From contig VAWI01000019.1 in NCBI GenBank assembly GCA_005884005.1, positions 1-51,036 on the forward strand: a stretch of DNA of 51,036 nt, read 5' to 3'. Both the position numbers and the translations under genes were made by a program. Origin of the DNA: Actinomycetota bacterium. GTDB taxonomy: Bacteria; Actinomycetota; Thermoleophilia; Gaiellales; Gaiellaceae. Of the stretch, positions 42,172 through 49,662 are shown piece after piece (within the stretch, counting starts at the first letter, position 1; the number at the start of each line of letters is the position of its first letter). A model generated the notes under the pieces. That model had not been told where the DNA came from and searched no databases. It saw only the letters and a list, made by a program, of their open reading frames with translations.

Positions 42172-42848
42172 GCCCGCAGGCGGTAGCCGGCGCCCCAGAC
42201 GGTTTCGAGCAGCGCGGGAGCAGAGGCGTCGTCCTCGAGCTTCTCGCGCAGGCGCCGGACGTGAACGGTGACGGTCCCGGTGTCGAGCGCCGAGGCGTAG
42301 CCCCAGACGCGGGTCATCAATTGGTCGCGAGAGAAGACGCGGTTCGGGTTCGAAGCCAGGAACCAGAGCAGGTCGAACTCCTTGACGGTCAGGTTGACGA
42401 GCTCGCCGTCGCGACGCGCCTCGCGCTTAGCGGCATCGACCGCCAGCCGGCCGACCGAGATCCGCTCGCGCGGCGGGGGGCTCGAGCCGGCTCGCCGCAG
42501 CACGGTCTTCACGCGCGTGGCGAGCTCTCGCGGCGAGAAGGGCTTCATCACGTAGTCGTCGGCGCCGAGCTCGAGCCCGACGATCCGATCCGTCTCGTCG
42601 ACTCGCGCGGTCACGAGGATCACCGGCAGCTCCGAGGTCGACCGGATCCAGCGGCACAGCGCCAGCCCGTCCGTCGCTCCGGGCAGCATCACGTCGAGGA
42701 GGACGAGGCTCGGCGCCTCACGCTCGATCATTCCCCGCGCCGCGTCACCGTCGGCGGCCGTGACGACGCGATGCCCGTCGCGCTCGAGGTAGCGAGTAAG
42801 GACGTCCCGGACCATCGGCTCATCGTCGACCACAAGCACGGTCGTCAT
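42168..42848 (-). CDS. OmpR-family response regulator
   Basis: A 226-aa regulator. The receiver domain has VVDDEP, the phosphorylated Asp in LLDVMLPGA, Thr in VTARVDE and Lys in MKPFSP; the winged-helix domain (about 130-226) has FDLLWFLASNPNRVFSRDQL and VTVHVRRLREKL. I chose ATG at 42848 (MTTVLVVDDEP), the natural start of the receiver; ATG at 42890 adds 14 unconserved residues. It is first in the operon with the kinase, and divergent from the secreted propeller gene at 43020. Confidence 0.92.
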   Translation of the reverse strand: MTTVLVVDDEPMVRDVLTRYLERDGHRVVTAADGDAARGMIEREAPSLVLLDVMLPGATDGLALCRWIRSTSELPVILVTARVDETDRIVGLELGADDYVMKPFSPRELATRVKTVLRRAGSSPPPRERISVGRLAVDAAKREARRDGELVNLTVKEFDLLWFLASNPNRVFSRDQLMTRVWGYASALDTGTVTVHVRRLREKLEDDASAPALLETVWGAGYRLRA

Positions 42849-42897
42849 CCCGACAGTCTTGCCGTTCAGGCTCGTATAGCGAGGCTCCATGAGGTTA

Positions 42898-42934
42898 CGA
42901 GTTCCTTAAATCCGCTTGCCGAGTTTCGCAAATC
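42898..42934. promoter_or_regulatory. 22-bp-spaced direct repeats, possible response-regulator site
   Basis: CGAGTT-N3-TAAATC at 42898-42912 and CGAGTT-N3-CAAATC at 42920-42934: 11 of 12 non-spacer bases identical, 22 bp apart, two turns of the helix. OmpR-family regulators bind such direct repeats. It lies in the divergent gap between the regulator and the propeller gene. Confidence 0.5.
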
Positions 42935-43019
42935 GTAAGGGCGCTTCAGACCTCTCCGGCCTAGCGTGGCGCGGGTCAGAAAACGGCCCTCGTGGCCGTC
43001 CCAACGAGAGGAGGATCAG

Positions 43020-44144
43020 ATGAAGCATCGCTCGGTGCTCATTGCGTTACTCTCGGCCCTCGCCGCTGCACCGGTCGGAGCGCAGGCGGCAAACGCCGAC
43101 AACGGGCATGGCGGGAAAGGCGTCGTCTTCGTCCAGACGAATCAGCCCGCCGGCAACCAGGTCGTCGTCTACGACGAAGCGGCCGACGGGACGCTGAGTC
43201 CCGCCGGTACCTATGCCACAGGCGGCAACGGTGGCGCGGCGCTTCCCGGGACGGAGTCGGACCGTCTCGCCTCACAGGGCTCGCTCGTGTACGACTCGAG
43301 GCACAAGCTGCTGGTCGCCGTGAATGCCGGCAGCGACACGGTCTCCGCGTTCCGCGTCAAGGGAGACCGACTCGAGCTCGAAGACGTGCTCCGGTCAGGC
43401 GGCCAGTTCCCGGCCAGCGTCGGGGTCCATGATGACTTGGCATATGTCCTCAACTCGGGTGGCACCGGGATCGTCCAGGGATTCCGCATCGAGGGGCACG
43501 GGCTGGAGTCGATTCCGGGGTCGGCTCGCTCGCTCGGGCTTGCGAACACCGCCCCGCCGAACTTCCTGTCGGCACCGGGCCAGGTCGGCTTCACGCCGGA
43601 CGGCAGCAAGCTGATCGTGACCACCAAGGCGAGCACCAGCTCGATCGACGTGTTCCAGGTCGAGCACGACGGGCGCTTGTCCGCCACACCGGTCGTCAAC
43701 CCGTCGGCAACGCCGGTTCCCTTCGCATTCACCTTCGGCCCGTCGGGTCGGCTCGTGGCCGGAGAGGCCGGCGCGAGCTCGGTCACGACATATCTGATCG
43801 GACAGGACGGCGCGCTCACCGATCCCAAGTCGCAGAGCGACGGCCAGGCCGCGCTGTGCTGGATCGAGCGCGTCGGCCAGTTCTACTTCGTCTCGAATAC
43901 CGGCAGCAACACGCTCAGCGCCTTCCGCGTGGGCGGCGACGGCCAGCCGGTGCTGGTGAACCCGGTCGCGGCCAACACCAACCCCGGCCCGATCGACCTA
44001 GCCTCGAGCGGTGACTTTCTCTACGCCGAGACGGGGCTTACGAGCACGGTCGACGAGTTCCGCGTCGGGCACGACGGCACCTTGACATCGATCGGCACGG
44101 TCACGGGCCTGCCGCCCGGGATCGAAGGGATCGCCACGAACTGA
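43020..44144 (+). CDS. Secreted lactonase-family beta-propeller protein
   Basis: A 374-aa exported protein of the 6-phosphogluconolactonase/YncE-like propeller group. The signal peptide ends near residue 23 (APVGAQAANA). Repeats such as KLLVAVNAGSDTVSAFRVKG, YFVSNTGSNTLSAFRVGGDG and DGTLTSIGTV are the seven-bladed pattern. Export argues against a metabolic lactonase role. I chose ATG at 43020 for its AGAGGAGG site and signal peptide. It is divergent from the two-component operon and may be its target. A hairpin follows. Confidence 0.86.
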   Translation: MKHRSVLIALLSALAAAPVGAQAANADNGHGGKGVVFVQTNQPAGNQVVVYDEAADGTLSPAGTYATGGNGGAALPGTESDRLASQGSLVYDSRHKLLVAVNAGSDTVSAFRVKGDRLELEDVLRSGGQFPASVGVHDDLAYVLNSGGTGIVQGFRIEGHGLESIPGSARSLGLANTAPPNFLSAPGQVGFTPDGSKLIVTTKASTSSIDVFQVEHDGRLSATPVVNPSATPVPFAFTFGPSGRLVAGEAGASSVTTYLIGQDGALTDPKSQSDGQAALCWIERVGQFYFVSNTGSNTLSAFRVGGDGQPVLVNPVAANTNPGPIDLASSGDFLYAETGLTSTVDEFRVGHDGTLTSIGTVTGLPPGIEGIATN

Positions 44145-44156
44145 CGCCTTCTTCCG

Positions 44157-44187
44157 GCGGAGGGTCCTGCTTTTGGGGGCCCTCCGC
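44157..44187 (+). terminator. Hairpin terminator after propeller gene
   Basis: The stem 44157-44167 with 44177-44187 is 11 bp with one G-U pair and a nine-base loop. It lies 12 bp after the stop codon. Confidence 0.65.
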
Positions 44188-44221
44188 GGAGGAACTAGCG
44201 GGGTCAGGCGCGGGCGGGCGT

Positions 44222-44629
44222 CTACCGCTTCGGCCACGAGCCACTCGGTTGGAACAGCTCGATCGGGTTGCCGGACGGATCGTCGACCAGGATCTGCGAA
44301 CCGCCAGGGCCTTTGACGATCTCGTTCCGGAACGTCAGACCGGCGGCCCGGAGCCTTTCGACCTCGGCCGGCAAGTCGTCCACGATCAGGTGGATTCGGT
44401 TCCATCCGCCCGGCCCAGGCTGACGGCCGTCTGGCATCGGCCGCCCTGCCGAGCTCTTCGGTCCGCTGAGCAGCAAGCGGAGATTCCCGCGGATCACGTC
44501 CGCGAACGCGGGCGCCGCGCTCGAGAGGAGGGTGAAGCCGAAGTGCTCGGTGTAGAAGGCAACGGCGGCTTCAACGTCGTCGACCATGTACCGAACGTTG
44601 ACTGTGTCAGCCGAGCTGGGGGAATCCAC
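44222..44629 (-). CDS. VOC/glyoxalase-like protein
   Basis: A 135-aa vicinal-oxygen-chelate protein: VDDVEAAVAFYTEHFGFTLL, RGNLRLLLSGPKSSAGRPMP, RIHLIVDDLPAEVERLRAAG, and ILVDDPSGNPIELFQP with the C-terminal Glu ligand. The substrate is unknown. GTG at 44629 is a reasonable start but has no ribosome site. It follows the next VOC gene on the same strand, 83 bp away. Confidence 0.84.
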   Translation of the reverse strand: MDSPSSADTVNVRYMVDDVEAAVAFYTEHFGFTLLSSAAPAFADVIRGNLRLLLSGPKSSAGRPMPDGRQPGPGGWNRIHLIVDDLPAEVERLRAAGLTFRNEIVKGPGGSQILVDDPSGNPIELFQPSGSWPKR

Positions 44630-44712
44630 ACGTGCATGGTGCCGGATCGACAGCTTGCAAAGGCTGGCGACCGGGGCCTGCGTTTTCGGCAAGCCCCGGC
44701 ACGTTTTCGAGA

Positions 44713-45108
44713 CTAGCCCTGAAGCGGCTCGACGATCGACAGCGCGTTCCCGCTCGGGTCGCGGAGCCTGAACATCGGCGGCACCGGCGGGCCCCAGCGC
44801 GCGATCTCAGGATCGACGTCGACGCCGGCGTCCTTCAGCGCCGCGTGGTCGGCCTCGATGTCGTCGGTCGAGATGATGATCCCGCTGTCGACGGAGGTCG
44901 GGCCGCCCTCCATCGGCGGCGTCAGCGCGATGGCGGTCGGGGCGCCCTTCGGGGCGACCTCGACCCACCGCATCTGCCCGTCGGCGAAGGTCTCGTCGAC
45001 CCGCTTCTCGAAGCCGAGCGTGTCGACGTAGAACGCGAGCGCGCGATCCTGGTCGGCGGCCGGGATGGCTACGCGGCCGACCTCGGTGATGTGGAGCTTG
45101 CTGGACAT
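44713..45108 (-). CDS. VOC/glyoxalase-like protein
   Basis: A 131-aa vicinal-oxygen-chelate protein: VGRVAIPAADQDRALAFYVD, EKRVDETFADGQMRWVEVAP, GIIISTDDIEADHAALKDAG, FRLRDPSGNALSIVEP. Probably binds a metal; no substrate can be named. An AAAGGAG ribosome site precedes ATG. It is not close in sequence to the neighbouring VOC gene, so not a recent duplicate. Confidence 0.88.
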   Translation of the reverse strand: MSSKLHITEVGRVAIPAADQDRALAFYVDTLGFEKRVDETFADGQMRWVEVAPKGAPTAIALTPPMEGGPTSVDSGIIISTDDIEADHAALKDAGVDVDPEIARWGPPVPPMFRLRDPSGNALSIVEPLQG

Positions 45109-45179
45109 GGGGTCTCCTTTCTCGGTGTTCCTGCCTCCACGAGCTCAGACCGGCAGTCGCGGCGAAACTCATCGTTAGT

Positions 45180-45578
45180 GTGGCGAACGTGGGCTTTCGA
45201 GTGATCCGTCCCGACGAGCTCGAGTGGATTGAGCGCGAGCCCGAGGCGGGCGGTGTTGCGCGCTACGTCGCGCGACTCAGCGACGTCGCCGGCTTCGCTC
45301 ACACGCGCGGGAGCATGTGGCGTTACGCGCCCGGTTCGAAGGGCCGGCGCCATCGGGACACGATCCAGGAGGAAACGTTCGTCGTGCTGTCCGGGACGCT
45401 GACGATGTATCTCGGCGACCCACCGGAGCGTATCGACGTTCCGACCGGCGGAGTGGTCCACGTCGAGTCGGGCACGGTGCTGCAGTCGGCGAACCACGGC
45501 GACGAAGAGGTCGTCATGTACGCGTACGGCGCGCCGCCGGAGACCGGAGGCGCGGAGTTCCTAGACTCCGCGGTCTAG
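45180..45578 (+). CDS. Cupin-domain protein, paralog 2
   Basis: A 132-aa cupin, a clear paralog of the protein at 37369: same opening GFRVIRPDELEWI, same DVAGFAHTRGSMWRYAPGSKGRRHR, same TMYLGDPPERIDVP and C-terminal EFLDSAV. In the first motif the paralog's HRHAHQEE reads HRDTIQEE here, losing two His, so metal binding may be changed. The start may be GTG 45180 or GTG 45189; the latter matches the paralog's start. The dienelactone-hydrolase-like gene follows four bases later. Confidence 0.86.
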   Translation: MANVGFRVIRPDELEWIEREPEAGGVARYVARLSDVAGFAHTRGSMWRYAPGSKGRRHRDTIQEETFVVLSGTLTMYLGDPPERIDVPTGGVVHVESGTVLQSANHGDEEVVMYAYGAPPETGGAEFLDSAV

Positions 45579-45582
45579 CGAA

Positions 45583-46164
45583 ATGGCCGAGGTTCTGCTC
45601 TTTCATCACGCCCACGGACTGACTCCCGGCGTCGTCGCGTTCGCCGACGAGCTCCGGGCTGCCGGGCACGTTGTTCATACGCCGGATCTCTACGAAGGCA
45701 AGACCTTCGACACGGTCGACGAGGGAGTTGCGCACGCCCGGGAGGTCGGCTTCGGCACGATCCTGGAGCGCGGCGTCGCCGCGGCCGAGGACTTGCCGGC
45801 CGAGCTCGTCTATGCCGGGTTCTCGCTCGGCGGGATGCCGGCGCAGATGCTGGCGCAGACGCGGCCGGGCACGCGCGGCGCGTTGCTGTTTCACGCGGCG
45901 CTTCCGCTCTCCGAGTTCGGCGGCTCCTGGCCCCAGGGCGCACCGCTCCAGATCCACTTCATGGAGGACGATCCTTGGGCGGAGGAAGACCTCCCCGCCG
46001 CCCGCGAAATCGTCGACACGATCGATCGTGCGGAGCTGTTCCTATATCCAGGGAACCGGCACCTGTTCGCCGACAACAGCGTGTCCGACTACGACGAAGG
46101 CGCTGCGACGCTGCTCGAGCAGCGCGTGCTCAGCTTCCTCCGCGACCTAGATCAGCCTCGATAG
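45583..46164 (+). CDS. Dienelactone hydrolase family protein
   Basis: A 193-aa alpha/beta hydrolase of the DLH type: VLLFHHAHGLTPGVVAFADE, YAGFSLGGMPAQML at the nucleophile elbow (Ser where classical DLH has Cys), MEDDPWAEED with the likely Asp, and GNRHLFAD with the catalytic His. Cytoplasmic; substrate unknown. It starts ATG four bases after the cupin stop, so the two are likely co-transcribed. Confidence 0.88.
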   Translation: MAEVLLFHHAHGLTPGVVAFADELRAAGHVVHTPDLYEGKTFDTVDEGVAHAREVGFGTILERGVAAAEDLPAELVYAGFSLGGMPAQMLAQTRPGTRGALLFHAALPLSEFGGSWPQGAPLQIHFMEDDPWAEEDLPAAREIVDTIDRAELFLYPGNRHLFADNSVSDYDEGAATLLEQRVLSFLRDLDQPR

Positions 46165-46169
46165 CTCAC

Positions 46170-46268
46170 GACATCGAGCTCGCCGTCGCGCACCTGCACG
46201 GGATGCTCGAGATGGCGGCGGGAGGTGTCCAGCGTCTAGCTGAGGATCTGCGTGCCGCGGGTGATTGA
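46170..46268 (+). other. Coding-like stretch without a start codon, possible gene remnant
   Basis: A 32-codon frame ending at 46268 (HDIELAVAHLHGMLEMAAGG onward, ending LRAAGD) has the look of an amphipathic helical protein, but its only in-frame start codons are internal ATGs. It may be the tail of a lost gene. Weak. Confidence 0.2.
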
Positions 46269-46299
46269 GTCTCCGAAGAAGGGGTAGCGGTCTCTGTGG

Positions 46300-46953
46300 A
46301 TGGCACGATTTCGGGACCGAGCCGAAGCGGGCCGCCTGCTCGCCGAGCTGCTTCGCGACTACAAAGGCCGTGACGACGTCGTCGTGCTCGCGCTGCCTCG
46401 CGGCGGCGTCCCCGTCGCCTACGAGGTAGCCGAGGCGCTCGGGCTGCCGCTCGACGTGTTCGTCGTGCGGAAGCTCGGCGCACCCGGTCATCCGGAGCTG
46501 GCGATGGGAGCGATCGCCAGCGGCGGTCTCGTCGTGCTCAACAAGGGCGTGGCGGCGGCGCTCGGCGTCGACGAGGCCGGCGTGCGGCGTGTCATCGAGT
46601 CCGAGCTCGCAGAGCTCCAGCGGCGCGAGGCGCTCTACTGCGGCACCAACGATCCGCCCGACGTCGAGGGCAAGACCGTGATCCTCGTCGATGACGGCCT
46701 CGCCACGGGGTCGACGATGAAGGCGGCGGCGCTGGCGGTGCGACAGCTGAACCCGGCGCGAGTGGTCGTCGCCGTACCGGTCGCTGCGAAGGAAACCTGC
46801 GAGGAGTTCGAGGACGTGGTCGACGAGACGGTCTGCGCCGTGACGCCGCGGCCATTCCACGCCGTCGGGCTCTGGTACGACGACTTTTCCCAGACGAGCG
46901 ACGAGGAGGTCCGTGAGTTTCTGGCGAGCGCTCGCGCCCACACAAGGTCATGA
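46300..46953 (+). CDS. Phosphoribosyltransferase-like protein
   Basis: A 217-aa PRTase-fold protein. The PRPP-binding loop reads TVILVDDGLATGSTMKAA; LALPRGGVPVAYEVAEAL is the second substrate loop; DVFVVRKLGAPGHPELAMGA is typical of the stand-alone group common in actinobacteria and often linked to hydrolases. Which base, if any, it salvages is unknown. GTG/ATG start at 46300. It is followed 54 bp later by the DUF2267 gene. Confidence 0.88.
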   Translation: MARFRDRAEAGRLLAELLRDYKGRDDVVVLALPRGGVPVAYEVAEALGLPLDVFVVRKLGAPGHPELAMGAIASGGLVVLNKGVAAALGVDEAGVRRVIESELAELQRREALYCGTNDPPDVEGKTVILVDDGLATGSTMKAAALAVRQLNPARVVVAVPVAAKETCEEFEDVVDETVCAVTPRPFHAVGLWYDDFSQTSDEEVREFLASARAHTRS

Positions 46954-47007
46954 CGGCGACGTTTCCGTGGGGCGTGTGACGACAAATCACAACCCAAGGA
47001 GGCCTGA

Positions 47008-47406
47008 ATGGACGGGGGCAGATTCATCAAACGCGTAGAAGAGCTCAGTGGCTTGGATCGCGAGCGCGCCGAGCTGACGACGCGCGCCACGCTGGTGATG
47101 CTCGGAACGCGAATCGACCCGGGCGAAGCCGATGACCTCGCGGCTCAGCTTCCCGACTCGCTAGCAGCGTGCCTGCCGCATGAAGGGGAGGCGGAGCGAT
47201 TCGGTCCCGACGAATTCAAGCGCCGCGTCGCGCGGATCGTCCCGCTGGCGAACGACCAGGCGCCGAAGGCGATCCGAGCGGTTTTCACGGCACTGAGCGA
47301 GGCCGTCACCGAGGGCGAGCTCCGGCAGGTGCTTGGCCAGCTCGGCGCCGACTACGAGCCGCTCGTGGGACTACCGACCGGCACGCACGCGCACGCGAGC
47401 AGATAG
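47008..47406 (+). CDS. DUF2267 family protein
   Basis: A 132-aa DUF2267 protein: FIKRVEELSGLDRERAELTT, MLGTRIDPGEADDLAAQLPD, ERFGPDEFKRRVA and EGELRQVLGQLGADYEPL. The function is unknown; such proteins often sit near stress genes. An AAGGAGG site precedes ATG at 47008. Confidence 0.88.
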   Translation: MDGGRFIKRVEELSGLDRERAELTTRATLVMLGTRIDPGEADDLAAQLPDSLAACLPHEGEAERFGPDEFKRRVARIVPLANDQAPKAIRAVFTALSEAVTEGELRQVLGQLGADYEPLVGLPTGTHAHASR

Positions 47407-47420
47407 GGGTCGTCAGCAAG

Positions 47421-48644
47421 TTGCCGGCCGGGTGGCGCGGCGCTGCTGGGCGGCATCCCTTCGTCAGGGAGAGGACGATCGCGAGGCCTAAGCAGCTGAC
47501 GGAATTTCGGCTCGAGATTCCCAAGGCCGAGCTGCGCGACCTGCGCGAGCGGCTCGCGCGCAGCCGGTGGCCGGAGCAAGAAACGGTCGAGGACTGGTCG
47601 CAGGGAGTGCCGCGCACGTACCTGATGGATCTCTGCAAGTACTGGGGGGAAACATACGACTGGCGGGCGACCGAGGCACGGCTGAACGCCTTGCCGCAGT
47701 TCCGAACCCTGATCGACGGCCTCGGCATCCACTTCCTCCACGTCCGCTCGTCGCATGCCGACGCCCTGCCGCTCGTCATCACGCACGGTTGGCCCGGCTC
47801 GATCGTCGAGTTCCTCAAGATCATCGGGCCCCTGACCGACCCCGCGGCGCACGGTGGCTCCGCAGGCGATGCGTTCCACGTCGTCTGCCCGTCGTTACCG
47901 GGGTACGGCTTCAGCGACAAACCGACCGCGCCAGGTTGGGGCATCGAGCGGATCGCGGCTGCTTGGAGCGTCCTGATGGCCAGGCTCGGATACGAACGCT
48001 ACGGCGCGCAGGGCAGCGACTGGGGGACAAGCATCAGCGCGAGCCTCGGCCAGCAAGATGCTGCCCACGTCGCCGGCATTCATCTCACGCCGCCGCTTGC
48101 GCCGCCGGACGCGGAAACGCTTGGCGACCTGACTGAGCGCGAGCGCGCTGCACTCGCTTCGCTCGAGTTCGCCGCCGAATGGGACTCCGGCTACTCGCAG
48201 GAGCAAGCAACCCGGCCGCAAACGATCGGGTACGCGCTCGTGGACTCACCGGCGGCGCTCTGTGCCTGGATCATCGAGAAGTTCCATGCCTGGACGGACT
48301 GCGAGGATGACCTCGAGAGCGTGCTCACACGCGACGAGCTGCTCGACAACTTGATGCTCTACTGGCTTCCCCGCACCGGCGCCTCGTCTGCCCGCCTGTA
48401 CTGGGAGAGCATCAGGCAGGTGAGCGAGTGGATCTCCGGAGCCGTGCGCGACACGGTCGAGGTGCCCACCGGATGTTCGATCTTCCCCAAGGAGCTCCAG
48501 CGCCCGTCGCGCCGCTGGGCGGAGAAGCGCTTCACCGACATCCGCTATTGGAACGAGCCCGCGCGCGGCGGGCACTTCGCCGCGTTCGAGCAGCCGGAGC
48601 TCTTCGTCGAGGAGGTGCGGTCCTTCTTTCGCCTCGTTCGATGA
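47421..48644 (+). CDS. Epoxide hydrolase, EHN-type
   Basis: A 407-aa epoxide hydrolase. The N-terminal EHN domain (FRLEIPKAELRDLRERLARS, about residues 30-130) precedes an alpha/beta hydrolase with the oxyanion motif THGWPGS, nucleophile Asp in GAQGSDWGTS, and catalytic His in GGHFAAFEQPE near the end. It would add water to an epoxide. It starts TTG at 47421; the first 28 residues are not conserved, and no better start is seen, so the true start may be non-standard. A cupin fragment begins just after its stop. Confidence 0.87.
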   Translation: MPAGWRGAAGRHPFVRERTIARPKQLTEFRLEIPKAELRDLRERLARSRWPEQETVEDWSQGVPRTYLMDLCKYWGETYDWRATEARLNALPQFRTLIDGLGIHFLHVRSSHADALPLVITHGWPGSIVEFLKIIGPLTDPAAHGGSAGDAFHVVCPSLPGYGFSDKPTAPGWGIERIAAAWSVLMARLGYERYGAQGSDWGTSISASLGQQDAAHVAGIHLTPPLAPPDAETLGDLTERERAALASLEFAAEWDSGYSQEQATRPQTIGYALVDSPAALCAWIIEKFHAWTDCEDDLESVLTRDELLDNLMLYWLPRTGASSARLYWESIRQVSEWISGAVRDTVEVPTGCSIFPKELQRPSRRWAEKRFTDIRYWNEPARGGHFAAFEQPELFVEEVRSFFRLVR

Positions 48645-48651
48645 TCGCAGT

Positions 48652-48735
48652 CGAGGATCTCGTCGGCTACGGCTACGGCACCCGCCCGAGTCCGAGCGTG
48701 CCGAGATCCTCGACTGCGCGGTCTTTAAGCGCTAG
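48652..48735 (+). pseudogene. Cupin 3' fragment
   Basis: 84 bases that match the 3' end of the cupin gene at 37369. The frame reads PPESERAEILDCAVFKR before the stop at 48733-48735, against PPESERAEILDSAV in the complete gene. The upstream two thirds are missing and one frameshift lies near 48680. Not expressed as a protein. Confidence 0.6.
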
Positions 48736-49421
48736 GGCGCCACGGCCCCTGTGTGAGTGGGCACGTCGCGGGCGCTGCGGGCGAACAACAGTCCGCTCAC
48801 GACCAGGATCCAGAGCGCGATCGCGGCCTGGGGAAAAAAGGCAATCGAGGCCAGCGCGAGGATTCCCGCGGCGACACCGAGCCAGCCCGCCCATGGGCGA
48901 ATGACCCCCGAACGCAGAAACGCGAGCGAGGCAGCGATGATCATCGCCGAAGCGCCGGCGCCGCCGGTCGCGTGCAGCACGTAGCCGGCGTCATCCGCCG
49001 CGTGAATCAGTCCTGGGAAGACGGTGTGGTGGTAGGTATCGTCGCTCATCGTCCTGATCCCCACGTTCACGGCGATCGCCGCGAAGGCGAGCGTTGCGTA
49101 GACGACGCCGCCGATCGTGGTCAGCGCGGTCAGGAACCCGTCCTCGCCTTCGTGGCGTCGGACGGTGCGGCGCAGGCTGCTCAGGAACCAGAGGAAAAAG
49201 AAGATGCCCAGGCCTGCGACGAGCCAGCCAATCTGGATTCGGTCGCGGTGCCCCGAGTCCGAGTAGTAGGCGATCACCTTCGCCGGCGACGCATCGGAGT
49301 CCGGCTCGCCGGAGAAGAGGAGGATCGTGCCGGCGATGAAGAGGACGACGTAGAGGATCCCGCCCAGCGCCGCCCATCGGGCGAGCCCAGCGCTCGAGCG
49401 AGTGGATGCCATTGTGTTCAA
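48732..49421 (-). CDS. Membrane protein, DUF4386/DUF998-like
   Basis: A 229-aa integral membrane protein with six hydrophobic helices (about 15-37, 65-84, 95-117, 147-168, 175-195, 198-216). The first external loop holds SGEPDSDASPAKVIAYYSDS, a pattern common in DUF4386-like proteins. No catalytic residues. TTG at 49421 has an AGGAG site six bases upstream; ATG at 49412 is the alternative. Its 3' end overlaps the cupin fragment by four bases. Confidence 0.78.
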   Translation of the reverse strand: MNTMASTRSSAGLARWAALGGILYVVLFIAGTILLFSGEPDSDASPAKVIAYYSDSGHRDRIQIGWLVAGLGIFFFLWFLSSLRRTVRRHEGEDGFLTALTTIGGVVYATLAFAAIAVNVGIRTMSDDTYHHTVFPGLIHAADDAGYVLHATGGAGASAMIIAASLAFLRSGVIRPWAGWLGVAAGILALASIAFFPQAAIALWILVVSGLLFARSARDVPTHTGAVAP

Positions 49422-49522
49422 TGGATGCTCCTTGTTGTCGGGTCGCGCCGGATTATCGAGAGGCCCTCGGCTGTTGCCGGGCTAGCCGACGCTCGTCGGA
49501 AGCTCTGAACGAAACGTTCCAG

Positions 49523-49567
49523 ATTCGGCACGTTGATGGCTTGACACCGATCGGTGTCCGACACCGG
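49523..49567. repeat. Dispersed 45-bp repeat, copy B
   Basis: This copy matches 29065-29109 in order and length, including the ending palindrome GGTGTC-C-GACACC. It lies in the 241-bp gap between the membrane-protein gene and nrdJ, which also holds the nrdJ terminator. Confidence 0.6.
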
Positions 49568-49616
49568 CCTTCACCTCTAGCGCCTGACGACCCGCGAGCC
49601 TCTCCACTCAACAACA

Positions 49617-49645
49617 GCCGAGGGCCGCTACCAATGGCCCTCGGC
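49617..49645 (-). terminator. Terminator of nrdJ
   Basis: The perfect 10-bp arms 49617-49626 and 49636-49645 have a nine-base loop. On the minus strand the stem is followed by TGTTGTTG. It lies 17 bp after the nrdJ stop codon. Confidence 0.75.
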
Positions 49646-49662
49646 GCCGGCAACCCCTTCGC

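Noticed and set aside
49460-49480. Partial copy of the nrdJ terminator arm
   Set aside because: About 15 bases match on one strand only and no hairpin forms; it could be chance at this GC content.
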